From Leucobacter chromiisoli (GTDB taxonomy: Bacteria; Actinomycetota; Actinomycetes; Actinomycetales; Microbacteriaceae): 64,000 nt of DNA. The stretch lies in contig NZ_JAEHOH010000011.1 of assembly GCF_016522505.1 (NCBI RefSeq), positions 1 through 64,000 of the forward strand. Direction: 5' to 3'. This document shows positions 26,657-35,189 of this stretch, piece by piece (position 1 is the first letter of the stretch; each line of letters opens with the position of its first letter). The notes beneath the pieces were generated by a model, which had not been told where the DNA came from, did no database searches, and worked only from the letters and a program-made list of their open reading frames with translations. A program made the position numbers and the translations under genes.

Positions 26657-28420
26657 TCACTCGCCCGCGGCGGCGGGGCCGGCGCCCGCGTCCGCTCCGG
26701 GGCCCGCCTCCGCTCCGGCGCCCGGCTCCCCGTCCCGGCCCTGCTCGGCGAGACGCCGCGCCTCGCGCACCTTCTTCCGCAGCACCCTGTCGCTCTTCCC
26801 GCGCTCCCCCACGACGTCCGGGGTCCAGATGCTGCCGTCGCCGTCCACCAGGTCCGGCGTCCACGAGGCGAGATCGGCGTCGTCGAAGTCGCTCTTGGAC
26901 GCGCGTCGCTTGAGATCGGGCAGCACGGTCCCCGGGGCGAGCCGGCGCGCGGTGACGAGGAAGCCGGTGTGCGCGACCATGCGGTGGTCGGGGCGCACCG
27001 CGAGCCCCTCGACGTGCCAGCCGCGCACCATCGTCTCCGAGGACTGGGGGTGGGTGAAGCGGCCCGAGCGCCGCAGCTCCTCCACCGTGCGGGAGAGCTG
27101 GGTGACCGTGGCGACGTAGCAGATCAGCACGCCCCCCGGCTTGAGCGCGTCCGCGGCCGGGGCGACGCACTCCCACGGGGCGAGCATGTCGAGCACGACC
27201 CGGTCGACCGATCCCTCGGCGCACCGCTCGGGCAGCGCCTCCTGCAGATCGCCGACGGAGACCGTCCAGTTGCGCGGGGCGCCGCCCGCGAACGCCTCGG
27301 CGTTGGCCTTCGCGATCTCCGCGAACTCCTCGCGCCGCTCGAACGAGAACAGTTCCCCCTCGGGTCCGATCGCCCGCAGCAGGTGCAGCGAGAGCGCGCC
27401 GGAGCCGACGCCGGCCTCGACGACCCGCGCCCCCGGGAAGACGTCGGCCAGCGAGAGGATCTGCGCGGCGTCCTTCGGGTACACGATCGCCGCGCCCCGC
27501 GGCATCGACATCACGAAGTCGGACAGCAGCGGCCGCAGGACCAGGTACTCCTCGCCGCTGCTGTTCTCCACCACGGAGGCGTCGGGGAGGCCGACGATGG
27601 ACTCGTGCCGGACGACGCCGCGGTGGCTGTGGAACTCGCCCTCGCGCACCAGCGTGATCGTGTTCAGGCGGCCCTTCGGACCGGTCAGCTGCACGCGATC
27701 CCCGTACCGGAACGGGCCGCTCAGGGCCGGAGCGTCCGCCGGCAGCGGCTGCCGCTCGCGCAGCTCGGCGAACCGATGACGCAGCGCCTCCGCGTCGACG
27801 CCGTCGAGAGAGGTCCAGCGCGCGTGCGCGGGCGCCTCGTCGAGGCTCACGAGGTTCGGGATCCCGATGGCGACGGCTCCTGACGCCGCGGCGGCGCGCA
27901 GGCCGGTGCGGGAGTCCTCGAGGGCGATGCACTGCTCGATGGGCACGCCCAGGCCCTCAGCGCCGCGCAGGTAGGGATCCGGGTGCGGCTTCTCGTGCTC
28001 GACCTCGTCGCCCGGGATCAGCAGGTCGAAGCCCCCGGCCGGCAGCAGCGAGATCACGTGCTCGGCGAGGGACCGGACCGACATGGTGACCAGCGCGCAC
28101 GGGATCCCGGCCTCGCCGAGGGAGGCGAGCAGCTCGACCGCGCCGGGGCGCCACTCGGGGCCCTGGCGGTCCAGTCCGGCGATCACGCCGTCGACCCACT
28201 CGGCGACGATCTCGTCGGCCTCCAACGGCACGCCGGCCTCGCGGAAGCGCTCGGCGGCCGACCACAGCCCCGAGCCGATCAGCTCCTCGCGGAGCGCGTC
28301 GCTCAGCTCGATCCCGTAGCGGGCGAGCATCGAGAGCTCGGCCTCCAGCCACAGCGGCTCGGTGTCGATCAACGTGCCGTCCATGTCCCAGAGCACGGCG
28401 GAGAGTTGCGTGGCAGTCAT
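26657..28420 (-). CDS. trmI: Fusion of a HAD-family phosphatase and tRNA m1A58 methyltransferase TrmI
   Basis: One 587-residue frame holds two complete enzymes. Residues 1-225 are a HAD hydrolase of the beta-phosphoglucomutase type: WDMDGTLIDTEP (nucleophile Asp12), LVTMSVRS, EHEKPHPDPY, and IALEDSRTG. Residues 234-545 are a TrmI methyltransferase that makes m1A58 in tRNA: SGPFRYGDRVQLTGPKGRLN, the SAM site EAGVGSGALSLHLLRA, and LDMLAPWE. A Pro/Ala tail ends the protein. I find no stop or start signal in the linker (225-234). A GTG two codons upstream of the chosen ATG is possible. In relatives the two are usually neighbours, so this fusion is the odd feature. Confidence 0.88.
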   Translation of the reverse strand: MTATQLSAVLWDMDGTLIDTEPLWLEAELSMLARYGIELSDALREELIGSGLWSAAERFREAGVPLEADEIVAEWVDGVIAGLDRQGPEWRPGAVELLASLGEAGIPCALVTMSVRSLAEHVISLLPAGGFDLLIPGDEVEHEKPHPDPYLRGAEGLGVPIEQCIALEDSRTGLRAAAASGAVAIGIPNLVSLDEAPAHARWTSLDGVDAEALRHRFAELRERQPLPADAPALSGPFRYGDRVQLTGPKGRLNTITLVREGEFHSHRGVVRHESIVGLPDASVVENSSGEEYLVLRPLLSDFVMSMPRGAAIVYPKDAAQILSLADVFPGARVVEAGVGSGALSLHLLRAIGPEGELFSFERREEFAEIAKANAEAFAGGAPRNWTVSVGDLQEALPERCAEGSVDRVVLDMLAPWECVAPAADALKPGGVLICYVATVTQLSRTVEELRRSGRFTHPQSSETMVRGWHVEGLAVRPDHRMVAHTGFLVTARRLAPGTVLPDLKRRASKSDFDDADLASWTPDLVDGDGSIWTPDVVGERGKSDRVLRKKVREARRLAEQGRDGEPGAGAEAGPGADAGAGPAAAGE

Positions 28421-28513
28421 TCTCACGAGTCTACCGACTCGTGAGGACTATCCTGAGAGCAGCGCCCCGTCGCGCCGCTGAGAACCCGCCCGAGTCAAGG
28501 AGCCCCGCCAGAC

Positions 28514-29470
28514 GTGACCACGCCCTCCGAGATCCCCGCCGCTCCGCCGCGCGTGCTCATCGCCGCGTTCGAGGGGTGGAGCGACGCCGGAGCCGCCACG
28601 ACCACCGTGCTGCAGCACCTCGGCGAGCTCATCGACGCCGAGGTGCTGCACACGATCGGTTCGGAGGGGTACGTCGACTTCCAGGTGCACCGCCCGAAGA
28701 TCGCCTTCGACGAGGACGGCAACCGCGTGCTCGACTGGCCCGACACGAGGCTCTACGGCTCGGTGCAGCGCCCGGCCGAGCCCGAGGACCCGGCGGCGGA
28801 GACGGTGCGGCGCCTCGACGGCACCCGCGTCACCGACCTGTTCCTGCTCGCGGGCGTCGAGCCCGCGCGGGACTGGCAGTCGTTCGCCGAGCAGGTCGTC
28901 GAGGTCATCGACATCTGGGGCATTGACACGGTCATCCTGCTCGGCGCGATGTACTCGGACGCGCCGCACTCCCGCCCCATCGTCACCTCGATCTCGACCG
29001 AGAGCGCGAAGCGCCGCGCCGAGACCGGGGCGAAGCGCAGCAGCTACGAGGGCCCGGTCGGCATCGCCACCGTCGTGGACCTCGCGCTCGCCGAAGCCGG
29101 CATCTCGGCCGTCTCCCTCTGGGCCCAGGTGCCCCACTACGTGCACAGCGCCCCCTCCCCGAAGGCGACGCTCGCGCTGCTCGACAAGCTCGAGGAGCTG
29201 CTCGACGTCGTGATCCCGCGCGGGGCCCTGCTCGACGAGGCGACCGAGTGGGAGGCGAACATCGACCGCATCGCCGCGACCGACGAGGAGATGACCCAGT
29301 ACATCCGGCGGCTCGAGGAGTCGCGCGACGAGGCGCTCGCCGCGGAGACGACCGGGGACGCGCTCGCCCTCGAGTTCGAGAAGTTCCTCGAGCAGCCCGA
29401 CCAGCACTCCGCGCGGCTCGAGGATCCCGAGGACCCGGAGCAGCGGGGCGAGCCGGGCGAGGAGGAGTAG
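28514..29470 (+). CDS. PAC2 family protein
   Basis: This 318-residue protein belongs to the PAC2 family, named after an archaeo-eukaryotic proteasome assembly chaperone. Marks are the start VLIAAFEGWSDAGAATTTVL, the central VIDIWGIDTVILLGAMYSDAPHSRP, and VPHYVHSAPSPKATLALLDKL. Function in actinobacteria is not firmly known. The GTG at 28514 has AAGGAG 12 bases upstream, a long spacing. It is divergent from the HAD-TrmI gene and convergent with mshC. The last 40 residues are acidic and disordered. Confidence 0.9.
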   Translation: MTTPSEIPAAPPRVLIAAFEGWSDAGAATTTVLQHLGELIDAEVLHTIGSEGYVDFQVHRPKIAFDEDGNRVLDWPDTRLYGSVQRPAEPEDPAAETVRRLDGTRVTDLFLLAGVEPARDWQSFAEQVVEVIDIWGIDTVILLGAMYSDAPHSRPIVTSISTESAKRRAETGAKRSSYEGPVGIATVVDLALAEAGISAVSLWAQVPHYVHSAPSPKATLALLDKLEELLDVVIPRGALLDEATEWEANIDRIAATDEEMTQYIRRLEESRDEALAAETTGDALALEFEKFLEQPDQHSARLEDPEDPEQRGEPGEEE

Positions 29471-29487
29471 CTCCGCGGCCCTCGCGC

Positions 29488-30756
29488 TCAGGGCGCGACG
29501 GGCTCCCGCTCGACCAGCCGGACTCCGAGCAGCGCTTCGACGGCGTCGGCGATCAGCTCCGGCCGGTCGACCCCGCGGTCGAGGGCGGCGTCGAGGATCG
29601 CGAGCATCACCGGTGTGTCGAGGTCGTTGGCGAGGGCGGCGCGCAGCTGCGCCAGCACGGCGGTCGCGTTCGCCGGATCAGCGCTCGCGCGCTCGAGCCC
29701 GGCCTTCCAGGCGTCCAGCCTCCGCGCCGCGACGCCGAGGTCGCCGTCGCGCCACTCCCACTCGGAGCGGTAGTGGTGCGCGAGCAGGCCGAGCCGGATC
29801 GCCGACGGATCTGCTCCACCGTTCAGCAGCTTCGAGACGAACACCAGATTGCCCCGCGACTTCGACATCTTGTGGCCGTGGTAGCCCACCAGGCCGGCGT
29901 GGCAGTAGGCGTGCGCCAGCGGGGTGCCGGAGAGAGCGGTGGCGTGCGCCGCGGTGTACTCGTGGTGCGGGAAGACCAGGTCTGCGCCGCCGCCCTGCAC
30001 CGTGAAGGCGCTGCCGAGGGCGTCCGTCGCGATGACGGAGCACTCGATGTGCCACCCGGGACGGCCCTCGCCCAGCACGGTCTCCCAGCTGGGCTCGCCC
30101 TCGCGGGCGGCGCGCCACAGCAGCGGGTCGAGGGGGTCCCGCTTGCCCGGTCGATCCGGATCCCCGCCGCGCTCGGCGCTGAAGCGCTCCATGGTCTCGC
30201 GGTCGTAGGGCGCGACGTCCCCGAGGCGCCACTGCGTGGCGCGCTCGGCCCCGGCGGTGTCGAAGTAGAGGTCGTCCCCGGCCGCGCCCTCAGTGGGCAC
30301 CGGATAGGCGAGCCCGATCTCGCGCAGCCGGTCCACCCCTGCCGCGATCTCGTCGATCTGCTCGGTGACGGCGACGAAGTGCTGCGGCGGGATCATCCCC
30401 ATGCGGTGCATGTCGGAGCGGTAGAGACCGATCTGCTCGTCGGCGAGCTGCCGCCAGTCGACGCCGGTGTCGTTCGCGCGCTCGAGCAGCGGGTCGTCGA
30501 TGTCGGTGATGTTCTGGGCGTAGACCACGTCGAGCCCGGCGTCCCGCCAGGCGCGCTGGAGCACGTCGAAGGCGAGGTAGGTGAAGGCGTGCCCGAGATG
30601 GGTCGCGTCGTAGGGGGTGATGCCGCAGACGTACAGCGTCGCGCGGCCCTCCGGGATGGCCGGGTGCTCGAGCCTTCCCGTGGCGGTGTTGAAGAGGCGT
30701 GGGGCGACGCCCTCGCCGGGGAGCTCGGGCACTGCGGGCGGGGTCCAGGTTCTCAC
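29488..30756 (-). CDS. mshC: Cysteine:glucosaminyl-inositol ligase MshC
   Basis: It joins cysteine to GlcN-Ins in mycothiol synthesis, with ATP. It has 422 residues and is related to cysteinyl-tRNA synthetase. The nucleotide site is [19 protein letters not shown], the zinc and adenylate region [17 protein letters not shown], and the KMSKS loop is [12 protein letters not shown]. The GTG at 30756 overlaps the uppP stop by four bases (GTGA), and the longer open frame beyond is antisense to uppP. Together with mycothiol chemistry this supports an actinobacterial host. Confidence 0.96.
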   Translation of the reverse strand: MRTWTPPAVPELPGEGVAPRLFNTATGRLEHPAIPEGRATLYVCGITPYDATHLGHAFTYLAFDVLQRAWRDAGLDVVYAQNITDIDDPLLERANDTGVDWRQLADEQIGLYRSDMHRMGMIPPQHFVAVTEQIDEIAAGVDRLREIGLAYPVPTEGAAGDDLYFDTAGAERATQWRLGDVAPYDRETMERFSAERGGDPDRPGKRDPLDPLLWRAAREGEPSWETVLGEGRPGWHIECSVIATDALGSAFTVQGGGADLVFPHHEYTAAHATALSGTPLAHAYCHAGLVGYHGHKMSKSRGNLVFVSKLLNGGADPSAIRLGLLAHHYRSEWEWRDGDLGVAARRLDAWKAGLERASADPANATAVLAQLRAALANDLDTPVMLAILDAALDRGVDRPELIADAVEALLGVRLVEREPVAP

Positions 30757-31616
30757 TGCGCACCTCCGGCGGCCTCGGCGACCGACGCGCCGCTCTCCGG
30801 CGACAGCACGCCCGTGCTGAGCAGCACGATGATCGCGATCCCGAGCAGCACCCGGTACACGACGAAGGGCATGAAGCTGCGCTTGGAGATGTACCGCATG
30901 AAGAACCCGATCACCACGAGCGCCACGAGGAAGGCGACCACGGTCGCCACGAGCGTCTCGAGCATCGGCGTCGCGGCGGGATCGCCCACCGACTTGACCA
31001 GCTTGTAGCCGCCCGACCCGAGCACCGCCGGGATCGCGAGCAGGAAGGAGTAGCGCGCCGCGGCCTCGCGGGTGTAGCCCATGAGCAGGCCGGCCGTGAT
31101 GGTGCCGCCCGAGCGCGAGACGCCGGGGATCAGGGCCATCGCCTGCGCGAAGCCGTAGATGAGGCCGTGCTTCCACGTCAGCTTCTCGAGGGGGCGGGTC
31201 TTGCGGCCGACGCGGTCGGCGAGGCCGAGCAGCAGGCCGAAGAAGATGAGCGTGAAGGCGACGAACCACAGCGACCGGAGGGTCGTGTCGATGGCGTCCT
31301 CGAAGAGGAGGCCGCCGACCACGATCGGCAGGCTGCCGAGGATGATCCACCAGCCCATGAGCGCGTCGGGGTCGCGCCGCGGCACGGAGCCCGCGAGCGA
31401 GCGGAACCAGCGCCCGATGATGCGCACGATGTCGCGCCAGAAGAAGACGATGACCGCCGCCTCGGTGCCGATCTGCGTGATCGCGGTGAAGGCGGCCCCG
31501 GCGTCGCCGATCCCCAGCAGCTCGCTCGAGATGCGCAGGTGCGCGCTCGACGAGATCGGCAGGAACTCGGTGAGCCCCTGGATGATGCCGAGGATGATCG
31601 CCTCGAAGATACCCAT
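30753..31616 (-). CDS. uppP: Undecaprenyl-diphosphatase UppP/BacA
   Basis: It removes phosphate from undecaprenyl diphosphate so that the lipid carrier can be reused for wall synthesis. It has 287 residues and about eight membrane helices. The two catalytic motifs are seen: [20 protein letters not shown] near residue 5 and [10 protein letters not shown] near 165. GAAGGG precedes the ATG at 31616. It is coupled to mshC by four bases, though no metabolic link is obvious. Confidence 0.97.
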   Translation of the reverse strand: MGIFEAIILGIIQGLTEFLPISSSAHLRISSELLGIGDAGAAFTAITQIGTEAAVIVFFWRDIVRIIGRWFRSLAGSVPRRDPDALMGWWIILGSLPIVVGGLLFEDAIDTTLRSLWFVAFTLIFFGLLLGLADRVGRKTRPLEKLTWKHGLIYGFAQAMALIPGVSRSGGTITAGLLMGYTREAAARYSFLLAIPAVLGSGGYKLVKSVGDPAATPMLETLVATVVAFLVALVVIGFFMRYISKRSFMPFVVYRVLLGIAIIVLLSTGVLSPESGASVAEAAGGAQ

Positions 31617-31673
31617 GCTTTCCCTTCCAGTGGCGCGCCCGTCTCAGCGCAGGCCGCCGTCCACCCTACAGCG

Positions 31674-33044
31674 TCAGTAGCTGCGAAGCAGGTCGACGAG
31701 CACGCGGTGCCCGAAGTCGAGCGCGTCGAGCGGTACCCGCTCGTCGACGCCGTGGAACATGCCGGGGAAGTCGAGATCGGCGGGCAGGCGGAGCGGCACG
31801 AATCCGTAGCCGGTGATCCCGAGGAGGGAGAGCGCCTTGTTGTCGGTCCCGCCCGAGAGCAGGTATGGGAGGACGCGGGCCTCGGGGTCGTGCCGACGCA
31901 GGCTGGCGGTCATCGCCTCGACGAGCTCCCCGGCGAACGGGACCTCGAGCCCGATGTCGGAGTGCACCGCCTCGATCTCGATGTCGTCGCCGACGATGCT
32001 CTGCACGCGCGCCAGCACATCGGCCTGGTCCTCGGGGAGGGAGCGGACGTCGACGAGCGCCTCGGCCGTGTCGGGGATCACGTTGTGCTTGTAGCCTGCG
32101 GCGAGCACGGTGGGATTCGTCGTGTTGCGCAGGCTCGCGTGGATGAAGCCGGCGCCCTTGCCCGCCCGCAGCACCAGCTGCTCGGCGTCGGTCTGCGCGT
32201 CGATCTCGGCCGGGTTCTCGCCCAGGATGCGGGCGATCTCGGTGACCAGCTCGCGGGTGGTGTCGCAGAGGGCGACGGGCCACTCGTGCCGGCCGAGGGC
32301 CGCGACGGCCTCCGCGAGCCGGGTGACCGCGTTGTCGTGCCACACGCGGGAGCCGTGGGCGGCGGTGCCGCGGGCCCGCAGGCGGATCCAGTCGAGGGCT
32401 TTCTCGCCCGTCTGGATGAGGTAGGCGCGGGTGCCCTCGAGGTCGATGGAGTAGCCGCCCACCTCGCTGATCGCGGTCGCCGCGCCCGCGAAGAGCTCGG
32501 GGTGGTGCTCCACGAGGTGGTGCGACCCGAAGACGCCGCCGTTCTCCTCGTCGGCGAAGAATGCGAGGATGACGTCGCGCCGCGGACGCTCGCCGGCGCG
32601 CAGCAGCTCGGCGACCGCCGTGAGCATCATCGCGTCCATGTCCTTCATGTCCACGGCGCCACGGCCCCACAGCATGCCGTCGCGGATCTCACCGGCGAAC
32701 GGGTCGACGCTCCAGTTCGCCGGGTCCGCCGGCACCACGTCGAGGTGGCCGTGCAGCACCATCGCCGGCAGCTCGGGGTCGGCGCCCGGGACCCTGGCCA
32801 CCACGCTCGCGCGGCCGGGGGCGGACTCGACGATCGTCGGCTCGAGCCCGAGCTCGCGCAGGAAGGCGGCGACGTAGTCGGCCGCCGGCCGCTCGGGGTT
32901 CGCGTCGCCTCCGCCGCGGTTCGACGTGTCGAAGCGGATGAGATCGCGCGCGATGCGCGCCGTCTCGGAGAGGTCGGGGCGATGCGCCCGCTCGCGCCGA
33001 TCGGCCTGCTCGTCGTGCTCCTGGCGCTCGGTCTCGCTGCTCAT
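31674..33044 (-). CDS. M20 family metallopeptidase
   Basis: This is a zinc-dependent peptidase or amidohydrolase of 456 residues. The first 25 residues are charged (glutamine and glutamate rich) and disordered. The metal sites are visible: VLHGHLDVVPADP (His, Asp), GRGAVDMKDMDAMM (bridging Asp), ADEENGGVFGSHHL (Glu-Glu general base), and GGTDNKALSL near the end. The dimerisation lid domain lies at about 200-310. It resembles the M20/M25/M40 dipeptidase group; the natural substrate is not known. The next gene upstream is 57 bases from it (uppP at 31616). Confidence 0.93.
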   Translation of the reverse strand: MSSETERQEHDEQADRRERAHRPDLSETARIARDLIRFDTSNRGGGDANPERPAADYVAAFLRELGLEPTIVESAPGRASVVARVPGADPELPAMVLHGHLDVVPADPANWSVDPFAGEIRDGMLWGRGAVDMKDMDAMMLTAVAELLRAGERPRRDVILAFFADEENGGVFGSHHLVEHHPELFAGAATAISEVGGYSIDLEGTRAYLIQTGEKALDWIRLRARGTAAHGSRVWHDNAVTRLAEAVAALGRHEWPVALCDTTRELVTEIARILGENPAEIDAQTDAEQLVLRAGKGAGFIHASLRNTTNPTVLAAGYKHNVIPDTAEALVDVRSLPEDQADVLARVQSIVGDDIEIEAVHSDIGLEVPFAGELVEAMTASLRRHDPEARVLPYLLSGGTDNKALSLLGITGYGFVPLRLPADLDFPGMFHGVDERVPLDALDFGHRVLVDLLRSY

Positions 33045-33144
33045 GCCTCCAGCGTACCGAGCCCGGGCGCGGCCCGGGCTGAGATGACGCCCCGCGACGT
33101 CGCGCCCCGCCCCCGTTCCGGCCGCGATCCCGAACGCCGTCCGC

Positions 33145-33150
33145 TAGACT
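33145..33150 (+). promoter_or_regulatory. -10 element of the SRP RNA gene
   Basis: TAGACT lies five bases before the likely 5' end of the SRP RNA. A clear -35 is not seen in the GC-rich stretch before it. Confidence 0.55.
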
Positions 33151-33154
33151 GGTG

Positions 33155-33245
33155 CGGCCCCCTGCGCGGTGGCATCTCCGGGAACTCCCCCAGGGCAGAA
33201 ATGCAGCAAGGGCACCGGGGCTCTGCCAGGTGCGCAGGGGGTCTT
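33155..33245 (+). ncRNA. ffs: Signal recognition particle RNA, small bacterial (4.5S) type
   Basis: The end stem pairs 33158-33167 (CCCCCTGCGC) with 33232-33241 (GCGCAGGGGG). Within it the apical hairpin has the conserved asymmetric loop, with CCCAGG on one side and GCAGCAAGGG on the other, which is where Ffh binds. The tip reads GCAGAAATGC rather than the usual CGGAAG tetraloop. About 90 nucleotides long. The RNA guides ribosomes translating membrane proteins. The stop of ppk2 on the other strand falls right at its 3' end. Confidence 0.93.
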
Positions 33246-33246
33246 G

Positions 33247-34116
33247 TCACGGCCAGGTCAGGTCGAGGGTGCGCTCCACCCGCGCCCGCTGCTCGGCCAC
33301 GTCGAAGTCGGCCTCGGGCCAGTCGGGGCTCATCCTCCGCAGCTCCGTCACCACGAGCCGCTGCACCGCGGCGCGCGCGTACCACTTGGCGTTCGCGGGC
33401 ACCACGAACCAGGGCGCGTGGGGCGCGTCCGTCCGCTCGATCGCGATCTGGAACGCCTCCATGTACTCCGCCCAGAAGGCCCGCTCGTCGACGTCGCCGG
33501 CGTTGTACTTCCAGTGCTTCTCGGGGTCGTCGAGCCTCGCGAGCAGGCGCTCCCCCTGCTCCTCGGGCGAGATGTGCAGCATGATCTTCAGGATCCGCAC
33601 GCCGTCCTCAGCGATGCGCCGCTCGAATTCGGCGATCGCCCCGTACCGCCGCTCGATCTCCTGCGGCGGGGCGAGGCCCCGCACCCGCTGCACGAGGACG
33701 TCCTCGTAATGCGAGCGGTCGAACAGTCCGATGACGCCCGGCCCCGGGACTCGCGACTCCACGCGCCAGAGGAAGTCGTGCTCGCGCTCCTGCGCGGTCG
33801 GGGCCTTGAACGCCGTGAGCTCGAGCCCGTACGGCTCGAGCTGCGCGAAGACGTGGTTCACGATGCCGCCCTTGCCCGCGGCGTCCATGGCCTGCAGCAC
33901 GACGAGCAGGCGATCCCGCGCCCCGGACCGGCTCTGCGCGAAGAGCTTCTCCTGCAGTTCGCGCAGCTCCTGTGCGGCGCGGGCCAGCTCCGCTTCCCCC
34001 TGTTTGCGATCGGCACCCGTGCCCGGCGTCGAGTCGGGATCGATCTCGCGCAGCCGGACACCCGGGCCAACGCGCAACAGCTCCGCGACCTCGGCACTCC
34101 AGAACGATGCGGACAT
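33247..34116 (-). CDS. ppk2: Polyphosphate kinase 2 family protein
   Basis: It transfers phosphate between polyphosphate and nucleotides. It has 289 residues and a P-loop-like fold: Walker A LQAMDAAGKGG, Walker B region FDRSHYEDVLVQRVRG, and the lid Arg segment LDDPEKHWKYN. The ATG at 34116 is chosen since GGGAGG precedes it with good spacing, although the frame is open upstream through the transglycosylase region. It fits the PPK2 nucleotide phosphotransferase group; whether it makes or uses ATP cannot be said. Its stop touches the 3' end of the SRP RNA gene. Confidence 0.94.
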   Translation of the reverse strand: MSASFWSAEVAELLRVGPGVRLREIDPDSTPGTGADRKQGEAELARAAQELRELQEKLFAQSRSGARDRLLVVLQAMDAAGKGGIVNHVFAQLEPYGLELTAFKAPTAQEREHDFLWRVESRVPGPGVIGLFDRSHYEDVLVQRVRGLAPPQEIERRYGAIAEFERRIAEDGVRILKIMLHISPEEQGERLLARLDDPEKHWKYNAGDVDERAFWAEYMEAFQIAIERTDAPHAPWFVVPANAKWYARAAVQRLVVTELRRMSPDWPEADFDVAEQRARVERTLDLTWP

Positions 34117-34310
34117 GCGGCCTCCCAGTTCGTCCCCCTCACTGTAGCGCGGCGCGCGCTCGGCAAGAACACTCGCCTCGGCCGACCCGATGCAGGCGAC
34201 GCAGAACTCTCCGACGCGCTCGCCGCGAGGGTAGTCGTCGAGAGGAAGGCGCTCAGCGCTCGTCAGAGGCGGCCCCCTGGAACGAGGGCGTCGTACCGAT
34301 GAGGCTCGGT

Positions 34311-35189
34311 TCACCCGACCGACGCGTAGTGATCCGCGGCGTCGGCGACCCGGTTGTTGTACTCGACGGTGTCGTTGTACGCGGCGACGGCCGCGATCCA
34401 GTTCTCCGGCTGCCGCAGGTCGCCCCCGACCTCGCACAGATACCGGGCTGCGGCGAGCGCGCTGTCGTCGATGTGCTGCGGGTCCTCGATCCCATCGCCG
34501 TTGCCGTCGGCGCCCCAGGTCGCCCAGGTGGAGGGGATGAACTGCATCGGACCCACGGCGCGATCCCACACCGGGTCGCCGTCGAGCGCTCCCTCGTCGG
34601 TGTCGTGGATGCGGTCGGTGCTCGTGCCGTCGAGCGGGATGCCGACGATCGGCGGGGAGGCCCGTCCGTTCCCGGCGATGCTGCCGCCGTCGATCGTGCC
34701 GTGCTCGGATTCGACCCACCCGATGCCGGCGAGCGTGTTCCATCCGATGCCACATCCGGGTTGTTCGGTGGACATGTGGACAGCGGCTCCCGCGTACGCG
34801 CGCATGGCCCGATACGAGATCCCCGCCTGCTCGGCGAGCGGATCCGACCACGACGTGTTCACGAGGGCCGTGATGCTGCCCTGCTCTTCCGGCGTCTCCC
34901 GGTCGACTCCCTGATCGGGCGGGATCACCGACGTCGGTGCTGCGGCATCGTCGGATTCCTCGGTGACCTCAGCAGGGGCGGGGGCGGCTTCGGTACGCCC
35001 GACCTCGTGGAGGGCGATCCCCGCGCCGGCGACCAGGCCGACCCCGAGCACGGCGACGCCGGCGGCCGTCACGAGCCCCCAGGCGTTCCCTCTCCGTCTC
35101 GGTTCCCGCGAGCGGAACGCAGACGGTCGCCTGGTCTCCTCCTCACGCGCGGCTTCCGCGATGACGCGGTCGAAGTCGCCGTGCGTCAT
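34311..35189 (-). CDS. Membrane-anchored lytic transglycosylase (SLT/MltB-like)
   Basis: This predicted peptidoglycan-cleaving enzyme has 292 residues. A basic cytoplasmic N-terminus (1-34) is followed by one membrane helix (about 36-60), an acidic Pro/Ala/Glu linker and an extracellular catalytic domain (about 115-290). The domain shows IGWNTLAGIGWVESEHGT with the catalytic Glu, GPMQFIPSTWATWG, and AAVAAYNDTVEY, as in MltB-type muraminidases. The ATG at 35189 overlaps the stop of the anchored surface protein by four bases (ATGA), so it belongs to the transporter operon. An opening of the wall for that system is inference. Confidence 0.9.
   Translation of the reverse strand: MTHGDFDRVIAEAAREEETRRPSAFRSREPRRRGNAWGLVTAAGVAVLGVGLVAGAGIALHEVGRTEAAPAPAEVTEESDDAAAPTSVIPPDQGVDRETPEEQGSITALVNTSWSDPLAEQAGISYRAMRAYAGAAVHMSTEQPGCGIGWNTLAGIGWVESEHGTIDGGSIAGNGRASPPIVGIPLDGTSTDRIHDTDEGALDGDPVWDRAVGPMQFIPSTWATWGADGNGDGIEDPQHIDDSALAAARYLCEVGGDLRQPENWIAAVAAYNDTVEYNNRVADAADHYASVG

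Noticed and set aside
34117-34260. An in-frame N-terminal extension of ppk2 with a CVAC motif
   Set aside because: PPK2 proteins start at the chosen ATG, which has a strong GGGAGG site; the extension has no family support. It could still be a small separate frame, but no start signal was found.
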